64,000 bases of DNA from an uncultured Chloroflexota bacterium (lineage in GTDB: Bacteria > Chloroflexota > Anaerolineae > Aggregatilineales > Phototrophicaceae), in contig CALJKV010000005.1 in assembly GCA_937974245.1 (NCBI GenBank), forward strand, positions 100,223 to 164,222. Direction: 5' to 3'. Of the stretch, positions 25,469 to 34,215 are shown piece after piece. The position numbers and the translations under genes are program-made. Every line of letters begins with the position of its first letter. Position 1 is the stretch's first letter. The notes under the pieces were generated by a model that saw only the letters and a list, made by a program, of their open reading frames with translations, was not told the DNA's origin and searched no databases.

Positions 25469-26260
25469 CTACAGCCCATTCACTTCGTCGCGGACTTTGT
25501 AATCGCCCAGCGGGAAGTACGGCACCATGTTGTCTTCTATCCATTCCAGCGCCTTTTCTGGCTGGATGCCCCAGTTTGTCGGGCAGCTTGAAAGCAGCTC
25601 CACCATGCTGAATCCCAACCCGGCCATCTGCACCTTGAGTGCCGTGATAATCGCCTTTTTCGCCTTGCGGATATTCTTCACATCATGCAGTGACCGCCGC
25701 ACGATATAGGCCGGGCCATCCAGGTTCGCCAGCAGTTCGCTCATCCGAATTGGGCTGCCGGTCATCGTTGTATTCCGTCCAAACGGGGATGAGGTCGTTT
25801 TCTGTCCCGGCAGGGTGGTGGGGGCCATCTGCCCGCCGGTCATGCCATAAATTGCATTGTTCACAAAGATTGTGGTGATGTTTTCGCCTCGCGCCGCTGC
25901 GTGCAGGATTTCCGCCGCGCCTATCGAAACCAGGTCGCCGTCGCCCTGATACGTTACGACGATCTTATCCGGCTGGACTCGTTTGAGACCAGTTGCCATC
26001 GCCGGGGCGCGACCATGTGCTGCCTCGCAGCCGTCCGTCTCAAAATACTGGTAGGCGAAGACCGAGCAGCCTACCGGCGCGACCAGGATGGTCTTTTCCC
26101 GCAGGCCGAGTTCATCCAGCGCTTCCGCCAGCAACCGGTGGGCGATGCCATGAGTACATCCGGGGCAGTAGTGTGTGACCACCGGGGATAGCGATTCAGG
26201 GTACTCATACACGACTTGCAGACTATTTTCAGATATGGGTGCGTTTAGTGTTGCCAACAT
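25469..26260 (-). CDS. 2-oxoacid:ferredoxin oxidoreductase, beta (ThDP) subunit
   Basis: 263 aa. HYCPGCTHG near residue 31 and YQGDGDLVSIGAAEILHAAA at about 103-122, with NNAIYGMTGGQ after it, form the ThDP/Mg motif and [4Fe-4S] ligand region typical of KorB/VorA. It decarboxylates a 2-oxoacid on thiamine diphosphate and passes electrons to ferredoxin. Order on the transcript is ferredoxin, alpha, beta, gamma, with gaps of 13-17 bases, as in the four-subunit branched-chain 2-oxoacid and 2-oxoglutarate oxidoreductases. Substrate cannot be fixed from sequence. Confidence 0.92.
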   Translation of the reverse strand: MLATLNAPISENSLQVVYEYPESLSPVVTHYCPGCTHGIAHRLLAEALDELGLREKTILVAPVGCSVFAYQYFETDGCEAAHGRAPAMATGLKRVQPDKIVVTYQGDGDLVSIGAAEILHAAARGENITTIFVNNAIYGMTGGQMAPTTLPGQKTTSSPFGRNTTMTGSPIRMSELLANLDGPAYIVRRSLHDVKNIRKAKKAIITALKVQMAGLGFSMVELLSSCPTNWGIQPEKALEWIEDNMVPYFPLGDYKVRDEVNGL

Positions 26261-26277
26261 GCTATACTCCCTGCTTC

Positions 26278-27357
26278 TTATATGGGTAAGCCAGCGGCGC
26301 TGTACAACCGAGTCAACGTCTCTTCAATCGCCGTTAAAATATCATCCGGCATGGGGATCATGCCCCCCATCCGACCATAAAAACTCACCGGCACCTGTCC
26401 GCTGACAGCCAACCGCACATCATCTATCATTTGCCCGGCGTTCATCTCGACCACCAGGCAGCCGCGAATCTGATCGGCCAGTTCGGAAAGTCGGTCTTCC
26501 GGGAATGGCCACAGCGTTTGCGGGCGCAGCAGGCCGACTTTCAGCCCTTTTTCTCGTGCCGCTTCCACCGCGCTGTAAGCGATTCGTCCCGCTGTGCCAA
26601 AGCCGATAACCAGTAGGTCGGCATCCTCAGTCAGGTATTCGTACCAGCGTTGCTCATTTTTCTTGATGACTTTCAGCCGCGCCTGGATTTGTTGATTAAA
26701 AGCCTCTTCTTCCTCTGGCTGCATAAACAATGACGTGATGATGTTCTTCTCCCGGTCTTTCGCGCCCGTCAGCGCCCATTCGGGCCGTTCCGCCCGTATC
26801 GGTCGCATCGGCGGCAGTTCTGCCGGTTCCATCATCTGTCCGATCTGTCCATCCGCCGCGACCATCACCAGGTGACGATACTTGTCTGCCAGGTCGAACG
26901 CCAGCACTGTAAAATCTATTGCCTCCTGCACCGACGCCGGAGCGAGGACAATCGGGTGATAGTCACCATGCCCTGCTGAGCGCGTCACCTGGAAATAATC
27001 GCCCTGTGAGGGTTGGATATTCCCCAGTCCCGGCCCGCCGCGCATGATGTCCACCACCACACACGGCACATCCGACGCCGCGATATACGAGAAACCTTCC
27101 TGCATCAGGCTGATACCCGGACTCGATGAAGAGGTCATTGTCCGCACCCCGGCGGACGCCGCGCCATATACCATATTGATCGAGGCGACTTCGCTTTCTG
27201 CTTGCAGAAAAACCCGGTTCAGTTGGATCATACGTCTGGAGAGGTGTTCGAGTAGTTCAGTTTGAGGGGTGATCGGGTAACCAAAGTAGGCTTCTAGCCC
27301 GGCGCGGAGGGCGGCTTCAGCGATGGCGACGTTGCCTTTGAGCAGTTCTTTTGCCAT
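26278..27357 (-). CDS. vorB: 2-oxoacid:ferredoxin oxidoreductase, alpha subunit (VorB/KorA type)
   Basis: 359 aa from the ATG at 27357, preceded by GGAGG; the open frame from 27474 overlaps the ferredoxin gene and is excluded. Signature regions: YFGYPITPQTELLEHLS, FLQAESEVASINMVYGAASAG, MTSSSSPGISLMQEG and MRGGPGLGNIQPSQGDYFQ. It lacks the long N-terminal gamma domain of fused KorA proteins, as expected for the four-gene type called VorB in many annotations (3-methyl-2-oxobutanoate) or KorA (2-oxoglutarate). With the other subunits it makes acyl-CoA and reduced ferredoxin, in amino acid fermentation or the anaerobic TCA cycle. Confidence 0.92.
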   Translation of the reverse strand: MAKELLKGNVAIAEAALRAGLEAYFGYPITPQTELLEHLSRRMIQLNRVFLQAESEVASINMVYGAASAGVRTMTSSSSPGISLMQEGFSYIAASDVPCVVVDIMRGGPGLGNIQPSQGDYFQVTRSAGHGDYHPIVLAPASVQEAIDFTVLAFDLADKYRHLVMVAADGQIGQMMEPAELPPMRPIRAERPEWALTGAKDREKNIITSLFMQPEEEEAFNQQIQARLKVIKKNEQRWYEYLTEDADLLVIGFGTAGRIAYSAVEAAREKGLKVGLLRPQTLWPFPEDRLSELADQIRGCLVVEMNAGQMIDDVRLAVSGQVPVSFYGRMGGMIPMPDDILTAIEETLTRLYSAAGLPI

Positions 27358-27374
27358 ATTTTTTGCCTCCCCGA

Positions 27375-27629
27375 CTACGCCAGCACCGGCGCGTGCTTCT
27401 TCGCCGGAGTTTCTCGATACACGGTGATACACACATCCGGGCAGATGACCGCGCAGATGGCGCATCCGGTACACTGTTCGTCCAGATCTACTAGCGTGGC
27501 GGGGTGATACCCTTTCGCATTCAGCACGTCATCAGCCATGAAGATCACATTCTGCGGGCAGACAGTCGGACAAAGACCGCAGCCCTTACAGCGATCCTGA
27601 TTAATGACAACCGTTCCTTTTGCCATCAA
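27375..27629 (-). CDS. 2x(4Fe-4S) ferredoxin, delta subunit of 2-oxoacid oxidoreductase
   Basis: 84 aa. Two cluster motifs: CKGCGLCPTVCP and CTGCAICAVICP, an eight-cysteine bacterial ferredoxin pair, plus a short C-terminal tail. It is the first gene of the operon and would carry electrons from the beta subunit to free ferredoxin. An upstream region of about 200 bases (27630-27834) precedes it; a TGATAT with ATGACA 17 bases before it on the minus strand near 27715-27745 is a weak candidate promoter. Confidence 0.92.
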   Translation of the reverse strand: MMAKGTVVINQDRCKGCGLCPTVCPQNVIFMADDVLNAKGYHPATLVDLDEQCTGCAICAVICPDVCITVYRETPAKKHAPVLA

Positions 27630-27834
27630 CTACTCCTGTTATTCGGGTCGGATAGATGCATTTTAACTACACCTACCTTAGCCGAAACAGCCGGGTGGTG
27701 GCAGTATAAAATATCACTTTCCCCTACGCGACTTGTCATAAAGGCACAATGAGTATTGGGTAAAGTATACAAAAATCGTGGCTTTGTTGACGCGGGTAAT
27801 TTTGAGGTAACTTTGATCTTTCGATGGAGTTATG

Positions 27835-28806
27835 TCATTGCGAGTTAGTCTTGTTTTCCGTCGTACTGGGGTCGCCATATTCCATTTGCAGTCTTATAGG
27901 GACTGCAAAAGAACCGCCACAATTTTGACAGCGGATATTTAGCCTATCTGCTGAGAATACCGTGGATGTGTCATTTAAATATTCCTTTACGATAAAAAGT
28001 TCAATTGTTGCTATCTGTTCTATGGCACAATGTGGACAAGTCCATTTCACCGAGAACTCATTATTCTCAATGTCACCGGGTTTAGCATCTAATCGAGAAG
28101 CCTGGACTTTTTCTCCCAACCCATAGCTAGAAGAAATGGAAAATACGAGTTCAGAAAACCACCGTGGAGCTTTGGGGAACACAATTACTCTTTCAATTAG
28201 TTGGTTCAAGATAACAGGGATATACATTCCATTATATTTATATAATTCTTCTGGAGGAGCAATAACTACAGCTCGTAATTCTCGCTCATACTCAAAGCTT
28301 TTTCGTTTCCAAAGCACAGCATTCAAACCATTAAATCCATCGGGTTCAGGAATAGCTTCATCTTCGGCAAGGTAATAGACTTTTCCGATATCAACCTTTT
28401 TGTTATATAGTTTTTCCAATCCTGTACCACTGTCAATATTTAAAGCAAGATCAAGATTCTTAACGGTGGATTGAACTGCAATGCCCGGTACACCTTTTAG
28501 ATATACTTCCCACATAGCAGTAGACTCGATTTCATTCATGTGCCAACAATTGATTGCTAAAAACCTTCCAAAATTACGTAGTAGCCCGGATCCTACATCA
28601 AAATTAGAAAAGGGTTTTGTTTTATGTGCTTCTACAGTTGCTGAATTATAAGTGCCTTCATGTTCATCCATTGTTCGAAGAATACCGACTGTAGAGAAGA
28701 ATAGAGCGCTTTTCTCAAGAAACGATACATATTTGGTGAAATCCATATATCGCCAGATGGTAGTATTCTCGTCGGGTGTAACAAAGCTAGGATGGTTATT
28801 TGGCAT
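27835..28806 (-). CDS. DUF2971-type protein with C-terminal zinc ribbon
   Basis: 323 aa. The N-terminal about 240 residues fit DUF2971: IWRYMDFTKYVSFLEKSALFF at the start, NCWHMNEIESTAMWEVYLKG with the conserved Trp/Glu/Ser/Met/Trp, GIAVQSTVKNL, and FEYERELRAV. The C-terminus adds two CxxC pairs (CPHC and CQNC) about 40 residues apart, a likely zinc ribbon not part of the core domain. The DNA is markedly AT-richer than the flanking genes, a sign of transfer. DUF2971 has no firm function. It stands alone between the oxidoreductase operon and the HTH gene. Confidence 0.75.
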   Translation of the reverse strand: MPNNHPSFVTPDENTTIWRYMDFTKYVSFLEKSALFFSTVGILRTMDEHEGTYNSATVEAHKTKPFSNFDVGSGLLRNFGRFLAINCWHMNEIESTAMWEVYLKGVPGIAVQSTVKNLDLALNIDSGTGLEKLYNKKVDIGKVYYLAEDEAIPEPDGFNGLNAVLWKRKSFEYERELRAVVIAPPEELYKYNGMYIPVILNQLIERVIVFPKAPRWFSELVFSISSSYGLGEKVQASRLDAKPGDIENNEFSVKWTCPHCAIEQIATIELFIVKEYLNDTSTVFSADRLNIRCQNCGGSFAVPIRLQMEYGDPSTTENKTNSQ

Positions 28807-28911
28807 AGTCTTATCTTTATCTATAGTGTTTCATAACCAGAACGTGAACTTACCTTAGGATATATTAACACCATTCTGGAAATCGTGACAATCCGCGCCA
28901 CCAGGAAAACT

Positions 28912-28923
28912 GAACAAATGTTC
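28912..28923. promoter_or_regulatory. LexA-like box candidate
   Basis: GAACAAATGTTC fits GAAC-N4-GTTC, the form of the Gram-positive SOS box, and overlaps GTTCGAAC. It lies between the divergent DUF2971 and HTH genes, about 105 bases from the former. The motif is short and could be chance; no LexA gene is in the window. Confidence 0.25.
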
Positions 28924-29012
28924 GAACAAAGATTCACCATATCATCGCTCATCTGTGCTACACTACCTGCAATGAACCATCCCACTTGCCACAACCCCTC
29001 CGCCTGGGTTTT

Positions 29013-29060
29013 CTCTCCCTCGCCGCTTGTGGAGAGGGGGCAGGTGGGTGAGGTTAACCC
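29013..29060. repeat. dispersed GAGAGGG/GGTGAGG repeat, copy 1
   Basis: CTCTCCCTCGCC pairs with GGAGAGGG in a short hairpin, followed by GGGTGAGG and TTAACCC. The same order of elements in the same orientation occurs at 29674-29720. The hairpin ends just before the AGGAG of the HTH gene. Confidence 0.6.
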
Positions 29061-29072
29061 AGGAGTTCCCCC

Positions 29073-29645
29073 ATGCCCCGCAACTACGATCCGCTACGAA
29101 AAGCCAATGTCTTGCAAATTCTCAACCTCAACAATGGGAATATCGCCCTCACCAGCCACGAAACCGGCATCCCCATACGCACCCTGTATGGTTGGCGGCA
29201 CGAGCGCGAACAACAAGCCTTGCTGCAATCGCTGCAATTGCGGCAAGAATCACAGATGCCGCAAAATCCACCCCCGGAATTCGACGATGACGCCGGAGCG
29301 TATGGCTTTTTGCGCCAGCAGGTGCTCCGGGAACTCACCCATATTGCCGCAAATTTCAACATGAATGCGGCAACGCCGTCCCAGCGCCTTGCCGCCCTCA
29401 ATCAGCTTTTCGAATATCTGTCGGAGGTGGATAAACGCCTGAAATGGGCATCCGCTGCCAGCAATCCTTACAAACCCCCGCCGCCTGAATCGCCCGAAGA
29501 AGTCACGCAAACCTATATCCGCTATTATCGCAAATACGGTAAATGGATCGGCCCCGGCAGCCCCCCCGCCGACCTGGAATCTCCCGCCGAAGAAGAAACC
29601 TACGACCCCGCCCTCAGCCTCACCATCCGCCCCGCCTCCTCCTGA
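29073..29645 (+). CDS. helix-turn-helix protein, transposase/terminase-small-subunit-like N-terminus
   Basis: 190 aa, with AGGAG seven bases before the ATG. Residues 5-45 (LRKANVLQIL, then HETGIPIRTLYGWRHERE) form a helix-turn-helix like those of transposase and terminase small subunit proteins. The middle is a helical region (LRQQVLRELTHIAANFN, then ALNQLFEYLSEVDKRLK), and the last 60 residues are proline- and glutamate-rich. No catalytic domain is present and no mobile-element partner is next to it. Probably a DNA-binding protein of unknown role, bracketed by two copies of a dispersed repeat. Confidence 0.72.
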   Translation: MPRNYDPLRKANVLQILNLNNGNIALTSHETGIPIRTLYGWRHEREQQALLQSLQLRQESQMPQNPPPEFDDDAGAYGFLRQQVLRELTHIAANFNMNAATPSQRLAALNQLFEYLSEVDKRLKWASAASNPYKPPPPESPEEVTQTYIRYYRKYGKWIGPGSPPADLESPAEEETYDPALSLTIRPASS

Positions 29646-29673
29646 CCGGCAATACCGCCGCTAGGAAAATAAA

Positions 29674-29720
29674 ATCCCTCGCCTTTAAGGAGAGGGACTT
29701 TGGGTGAGGGTGGTTACCCT
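29674..29720. repeat. dispersed GAGAGGG/GGTGAGG repeat, copy 2
   Basis: CCCTCGCC, TTTAAGG, AGAGGG, then GGGTGAGG and TTACCC. Same order as copy 1. It overlaps the last codons of the cDPGS-like gene, so the stop of that gene lies inside the repeat. Confidence 0.6.
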
Positions 29721-31030
29721 AACTTCTTCGCCAGCAAATCTGCCAGCGTCGGTGTTCCAATCACCTGTAACTCATAGCGCACCCGTTCCATCGGCAGTTT
29801 CACGTTAATCACTCGCCGTAGGTCAATTGGTGTCGCCACAATTACCAGGTCGGCATCCGAATTGTTGATGGTCGCCTCTAACTCCGCCATCTGCTTGGGT
29901 CCATACCCCATCGCCGGCAGAACCGCCCCGGTAGTGGGGTATTTTTTATACGTATCCACAATCGAACCCACCGCGAACGGGCGCGGGTCAATCATCTCCG
30001 CCGCCCCGAACCGCTGGGCAGCCACCACGCCCGCACCATAGGCCATCTCACCATGAGTCAGCGTCGGCCCATCCTCTACCACCAGCACCCGTTTCCCCCG
30101 GATTGCCTCTGGGTTATCCACGAAAATCGGGGAAGCAGCTTCCAGTACCAGCGCATCCGGGTTCACCGACTGGATATTCTTCCGAACGGTCAGGACGTTC
30201 TCGTAATCTGCCGTGTCCACCTTGTTGATAAGCACCACATCCGCCATTCGCAGATTCACCTCGCCCGGATAATATGCCAGCTCATGGCCGGGCCGGTGCG
30301 GGTCAACCACCACAATATGGTAATCCGACTGGTAGAAGGACAGGTCATTATTTCCGCCATCCCACACAATCACATCGGCTTCTTCTTCCGCCTTCCGCAG
30401 AATCTTCTCGTAATCAACCCCGGCATAAATCACTGCGCCCCGGTCAATATACGGCTCGTACTCCTCGCGCTCCTCAATCGTGCATTCATACTCGTCCAGA
30501 TCATCATACTCCGCGAACCGCTGAACCTGTTGTGCAATCAGGTTCCCGTAAGGCATCGGGTGACGCACGGCCACCACCTTCAGTCCGAACGACTGTAAAG
30601 TCGCCACCACGGCCCGCGAAGTCTGGCTTTTCCCGCTCCCTGTCCGCACTGCACACACCGAAACAATCGGTTTTGTACTCTTGATCTGTGTGGCTGCGGC
30701 TCCCAATAGGCGGAAGTCTGCCCCGCTCGTCATGACCTGCGATGCCTTATGCATAACATACCCATGCGAAACGTCACTGTACGAAAAAACGACCTGTTCG
30801 ACTTGGAGTTCTCGAATCAGGTCGTCTAGCCTGGCTTCCTCATAAATCGGGATACCCTGGGGATACAGGTCTCCCGCCAATTCCTTCGGATACTGGCGTC
30901 CGTCAATCCCCGGTATCTGGGTGGCCGTGAACGCCACCACTTCGTACTGCTCGTTATTCCGAAAATACACATTGAAGTTATGGAAGTCGCGCCCAGCCGC
31001 CCCCATAATGAGTGTGCGTATACGTTTCAT
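29714..31030 (-). CDS. cyclic 2,3-diphosphoglycerate synthetase-like P-loop protein
   Basis: 438 aa from the ATG at 31030 (GGAG upstream); a start 12 codons further up is possible. The N-terminal third is a Rossmann-like domain with RTLIMGAAGRDFHNFN; the central P-loop is CAVRTGSGKSQTSR (about 130-145), followed by DVIVWDGGNNDLSF and VLINKVDTADYEN, the NKxD-like segment of SIMIBI-type NTPases. This matches the family named after archaeal cyclic 2,3-diphosphoglycerate synthetase. Bacterial members are common in several phyla and their true reaction is not established. It stands alone, with its end in a dispersed repeat. Confidence 0.82.
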   Translation of the reverse strand: MKRIRTLIMGAAGRDFHNFNVYFRNNEQYEVVAFTATQIPGIDGRQYPKELAGDLYPQGIPIYEEARLDDLIRELQVEQVVFSYSDVSHGYVMHKASQVMTSGADFRLLGAAATQIKSTKPIVSVCAVRTGSGKSQTSRAVVATLQSFGLKVVAVRHPMPYGNLIAQQVQRFAEYDDLDEYECTIEEREEYEPYIDRGAVIYAGVDYEKILRKAEEEADVIVWDGGNNDLSFYQSDYHIVVVDPHRPGHELAYYPGEVNLRMADVVLINKVDTADYENVLTVRKNIQSVNPDALVLEAASPIFVDNPEAIRGKRVLVVEDGPTLTHGEMAYGAGVVAAQRFGAAEMIDPRPFAVGSIVDTYKKYPTTGAVLPAMGYGPKQMAELEATINNSDADLVIVATPIDLRRVINVKLPMERVRYELQVIGTPTLADLLAKKLG

Positions 31031-31196
31031 CAGTGAAAAATCTCCTTTGAATGAGTTTGTTTGCACATCATCAAGACGGATGATGTACCAACCTGCGGAA
31101 TCATCCTAACCGGATACGACGCTTTTCTGCCAGTGAGTGGTATCGCAATTGGCGGTGCTTTTTGTCCTGTTTGGAAGGAATAAAGAACAAAAGACA

Positions 31197-31232
31197 TCCT
31201 CTGTAGGTGAGCCTTGTTTCACCAACAGAGGA
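31197..31232 (-). terminator. rho-independent terminator of the MalT-like gene
   Basis: TCCTCTGT-x-GGTGA and TCACC-x-ACAGAGGA form a 13-bp stem with one mismatch and loop of eight bases. On the minus strand it is followed by TGTCTTTTGTTCTTT. It lies about 70 bases after the stop of the regulator gene and before the cDPGS-like gene. Confidence 0.8.
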
Positions 31233-31300
31233 CATGTGAGGAGTAAAGCGTTTTTACCATACCACATTCGTCCCACCCATGTCGTCCTCCCGCAGGGGGA

Positions 31301-33982
31301 TCAGGCGGGTGATGCCGGGGGTAATCCCACCAGGGCGAGTTCTCGCGCTCGCACTGCCGCTTGCGCCCGGTTGGAGACATTCAGTTTCCGGTAGATTTTC
31401 TTGATATGCGTCTTGACTGTACTCATAGCAACGACCAGTTCATCGGCGATTTCAGGGTTGGATAAGCCAAGCACAATCAGTTGCAGGACTTCCAATTCAC
31501 GTTCACTTAACGGGTCTATCAGGGGTTGGTTTGCCACGTTCTGGTAGGGTGGCGCTGCGCCAAAAGCTCCTAATAGCCGCCCGACATAGCCCGGCAAAAT
31601 TCCGCCTGAGGCCGCGTGGCGCAGGAGTGTCCCCATCGGTTTTCCCATATCCACAAACACGCGAATGAACCCATTCGATTCTGCTAGAGATAATGCTCGT
31701 TCCAGTGTCTCCAATGCCCGTTCTGTCTGTTCCAGTGTTTGCCAGGCCAGCGCCTCAACCGCCAGGGCGCGAATAACGCTGGCAGTGCGCCCATTGGCTT
31801 CGGCCCGGCTTCGGAGCATCTCCAACTGTGAAAGTGCCTGCCTCGCTTTCCCCTGGATAATGGCGATCTGAGCGAGCGTAAGATAGTCGGTTTCCCGCAT
31901 AAAGTCCGGTTCATCATCCAGCGCCAACCCACTCTTCTGCGCCCAATGCACGGCGGCTTCAATGTCCCCCCTTAACAGCCATATCCGTGCCCGGTGTGTG
32001 ATAACACGCTCGGCCATGTGTTTTAGGTTAGCGCGTTGAGCAATCTGTTCGGCCATGGTATTCATCGTAATCGCCTCGTCCATATCGTCTTGGACGAGCT
32101 TGATGCAGGCTAAGTTCATATACCCTCTAACCGGCGCCTCCAGGTTGCCCAAATGTCGGCATTGTTCAATTCCTGCCTGTAAGTGACCGGTTGCGGCTTC
32201 CAGGTCGTTCCATTCGTAGAGCAAATGCCCTAGTCCGATATGGGCTGTTCCCGCGATAGGGAATGTGACCTGACTCTGCTCGGCCCGTTGAAGTGCCTGT
32301 TGAAATGTTTGCGCCGCCTGCTGGAGATGCCCCTGGTGAATCAGCATCCGTCCCTGGTTGTAAATCGCGATTATCGCAATAAAAACATTACCACTGGCTT
32401 CAGCCTGGATAACAGCGTCCGTCAGATAGTACCCGGCAGTGTCCACGTCGCCCTGTTCACCATGTGCGATACCCAATCCCAGCAAAACTGCACAGCGCCA
32501 GATCAACCGGTCCTCCGGTAAAAGCATTAGTGCCTGTTGGGACAGGGTAATCGCTCGTTGCAGTTCTTCTCGCCGAAGCGCATAGGCGGCGCGAACAGCG
32601 GCCAGGATTCCTCGGTTTGGATGTGCCTCCTCCGTGAGCAGGGATTCAGCCGTGTCGAGCAAATCGCTGGCTGGTTTTTCGTCATTCGTGGTGAAAAACA
32701 GTGTCCACGCTTTGAGTAAGCACAATATGGCGTCTTCCCGGAACGCTGCCTGGGGCAGGGCGGTCAGCCAGTCATGGAGTCTACTGATTGCGCCACTTGC
32801 CCATGTGTTTTCAGCCTGTTCGATAATCATCCCGCCAGCATACGGATAATCCCCAGCCGCGAGGGCATGATACACGGCTGTTCGTGTATCATGCCGGGAA
32901 TACCATCGGGCTGCTCGTCGCTGTGCCTGGATATATTCATCCGATCGCTGGTGCAGATTAGCGATTAAGAGTTCGCGGAACATGCGGTGATAACGATAGG
33001 TGAGCTTGTTTTGTTCATGGCTGATTATCACCAGGTTCAGGCGTTCCAGTGTTTCCAACATCGCAGGGCTGCTGTCATCACCGCAAACAGCCATACACGC
33101 CGCCGGGGTGAGGCTATCGAGAACCGACGTCTTTACCAAAAAATCCTGTACTGGTTCCGGTAGTGGATTTAAGATTTCTTCTCTCAGGTATTCCAGCACA
33201 AAACGGTTGGCACTCTCAGACAGGCTGGAAGGCTGGCCGGGCAAGTCGAGCGCCATCAACTTGATGCCGGTAATCCATCCTTCGGCGTAGTCGGTAATTT
33301 GGCGTGCATCATCATCTGAAAGGACAACCCCCGTGCAATCGGATAACAATGCAGTAGTTTCTACTGGTGAAAGCCGCAAATCAGCCATGCGTATTTCCAT
33401 GAGGCCCCCGGAAGCCCGCATTCGCGATAAAGGGAGGGGCGGTACAGTGCGGCTTGCGATAACCAGACGGCAATTTTCTGGCGCATGTTCCAGTAGAAAC
33501 GCGATGGCATGGTGAATCGCGCTGGATTCGATCGTGTGATAATTATCGAGGATAAGAAGCAGGGGGGCATCGGCATCGGCGATTTCATTAATCAGAGTCG
33601 TGACGAGAGTTTCGATTGATGGCATATCCCGCGCATTCAGGAGACTTTCCAGCACTTCGCTGATGCCTGGCTCTCTGGTTTCTATAGCCGCCAGCAGATA
33701 TCTCCAGAAACGTCGTTCATCATTATCATGTTTGTCCAGGGAAATCCAGGCCGCCGCTTCACTGTTTTCGTGTGCCCATTGTGCCAGCAGTGTGGTTTTT
33801 CCCCATCCCGCGGGAGCAGTGACGAGAGTCAGCCCACTGCTAAACCCTCTGTTCAAGTACTGAACGAGGTTTGGCCGCGATAGGAGTGCGTGGCGATACG
33901 GCGGAATATCGTATTTCGTGGAAATAAGCTGATCTTTATTATCCACAAAATAGTCAACCGTGATTCGCCTTGCTGTGACCAT
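31301..33982 (-). CDS. MalT-like LuxR-family transcription regulator (LAL/STAND)
   Basis: 893 aa. Walker A is APAGWGKTT at 56-64; the NACHT/STAND-type ATPase with PLLLILDNYHTIESSA (Walker B) follows, then a long helical TPR-like sensor region (about 400-800) and a C-terminal LuxR HTH with LSERELEVLQLIVLGLSNPEIADELVVAMSTVKTHIKKIYRKL. Proteins of this build are activated by a small inducer plus ATP and oligomerise on DNA. Targets are unknown; its nearest divergent gene is the ThuA-like protein at 34216. Terminated by the hairpin at 31197-31232. Confidence 0.92.
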   Translation of the reverse strand: MVTARRITVDYFVDNKDQLISTKYDIPPYRHALLSRPNLVQYLNRGFSSGLTLVTAPAGWGKTTLLAQWAHENSEAAAWISLDKHDNDERRFWRYLLAAIETREPGISEVLESLLNARDMPSIETLVTTLINEIADADAPLLLILDNYHTIESSAIHHAIAFLLEHAPENCRLVIASRTVPPLPLSRMRASGGLMEIRMADLRLSPVETTALLSDCTGVVLSDDDARQITDYAEGWITGIKLMALDLPGQPSSLSESANRFVLEYLREEILNPLPEPVQDFLVKTSVLDSLTPAACMAVCGDDSSPAMLETLERLNLVIISHEQNKLTYRYHRMFRELLIANLHQRSDEYIQAQRRAARWYSRHDTRTAVYHALAAGDYPYAGGMIIEQAENTWASGAISRLHDWLTALPQAAFREDAILCLLKAWTLFFTTNDEKPASDLLDTAESLLTEEAHPNRGILAAVRAAYALRREELQRAITLSQQALMLLPEDRLIWRCAVLLGLGIAHGEQGDVDTAGYYLTDAVIQAEASGNVFIAIIAIYNQGRMLIHQGHLQQAAQTFQQALQRAEQSQVTFPIAGTAHIGLGHLLYEWNDLEAATGHLQAGIEQCRHLGNLEAPVRGYMNLACIKLVQDDMDEAITMNTMAEQIAQRANLKHMAERVITHRARIWLLRGDIEAAVHWAQKSGLALDDEPDFMRETDYLTLAQIAIIQGKARQALSQLEMLRSRAEANGRTASVIRALAVEALAWQTLEQTERALETLERALSLAESNGFIRVFVDMGKPMGTLLRHAASGGILPGYVGRLLGAFGAAPPYQNVANQPLIDPLSERELEVLQLIVLGLSNPEIADELVVAMSTVKTHIKKIYRKLNVSNRAQAAVRARELALVGLPPASPA

Positions 33983-34215
33983 TATGCCCCCATAAAATCC
34001 TTTGTCGGCTCATGATATTAATACACATTGATACCTGCGGAGGTTTAATTTTATTGTGAAGTTTGTGCTTTCTCCACACTTTGAGGATGCACGATTTCAC
34101 TTCTTAATAATGGTTGCTATATGAGCAAAAACAGAGTTTTGGAGTACAATCGGTGGCTGTATAGTGGGGGAACAAGCCCGCTTAATCTCGTTAGCGATGA
34201 AGGATTAACAAAGCT

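Noticed and set aside
28885..29364. Plus-strand frame overlapping the HTH gene start
   Set aside because: It reads through the dispersed repeat in another frame and has no ribosome-binding site; the HTH gene at 29073 has one.
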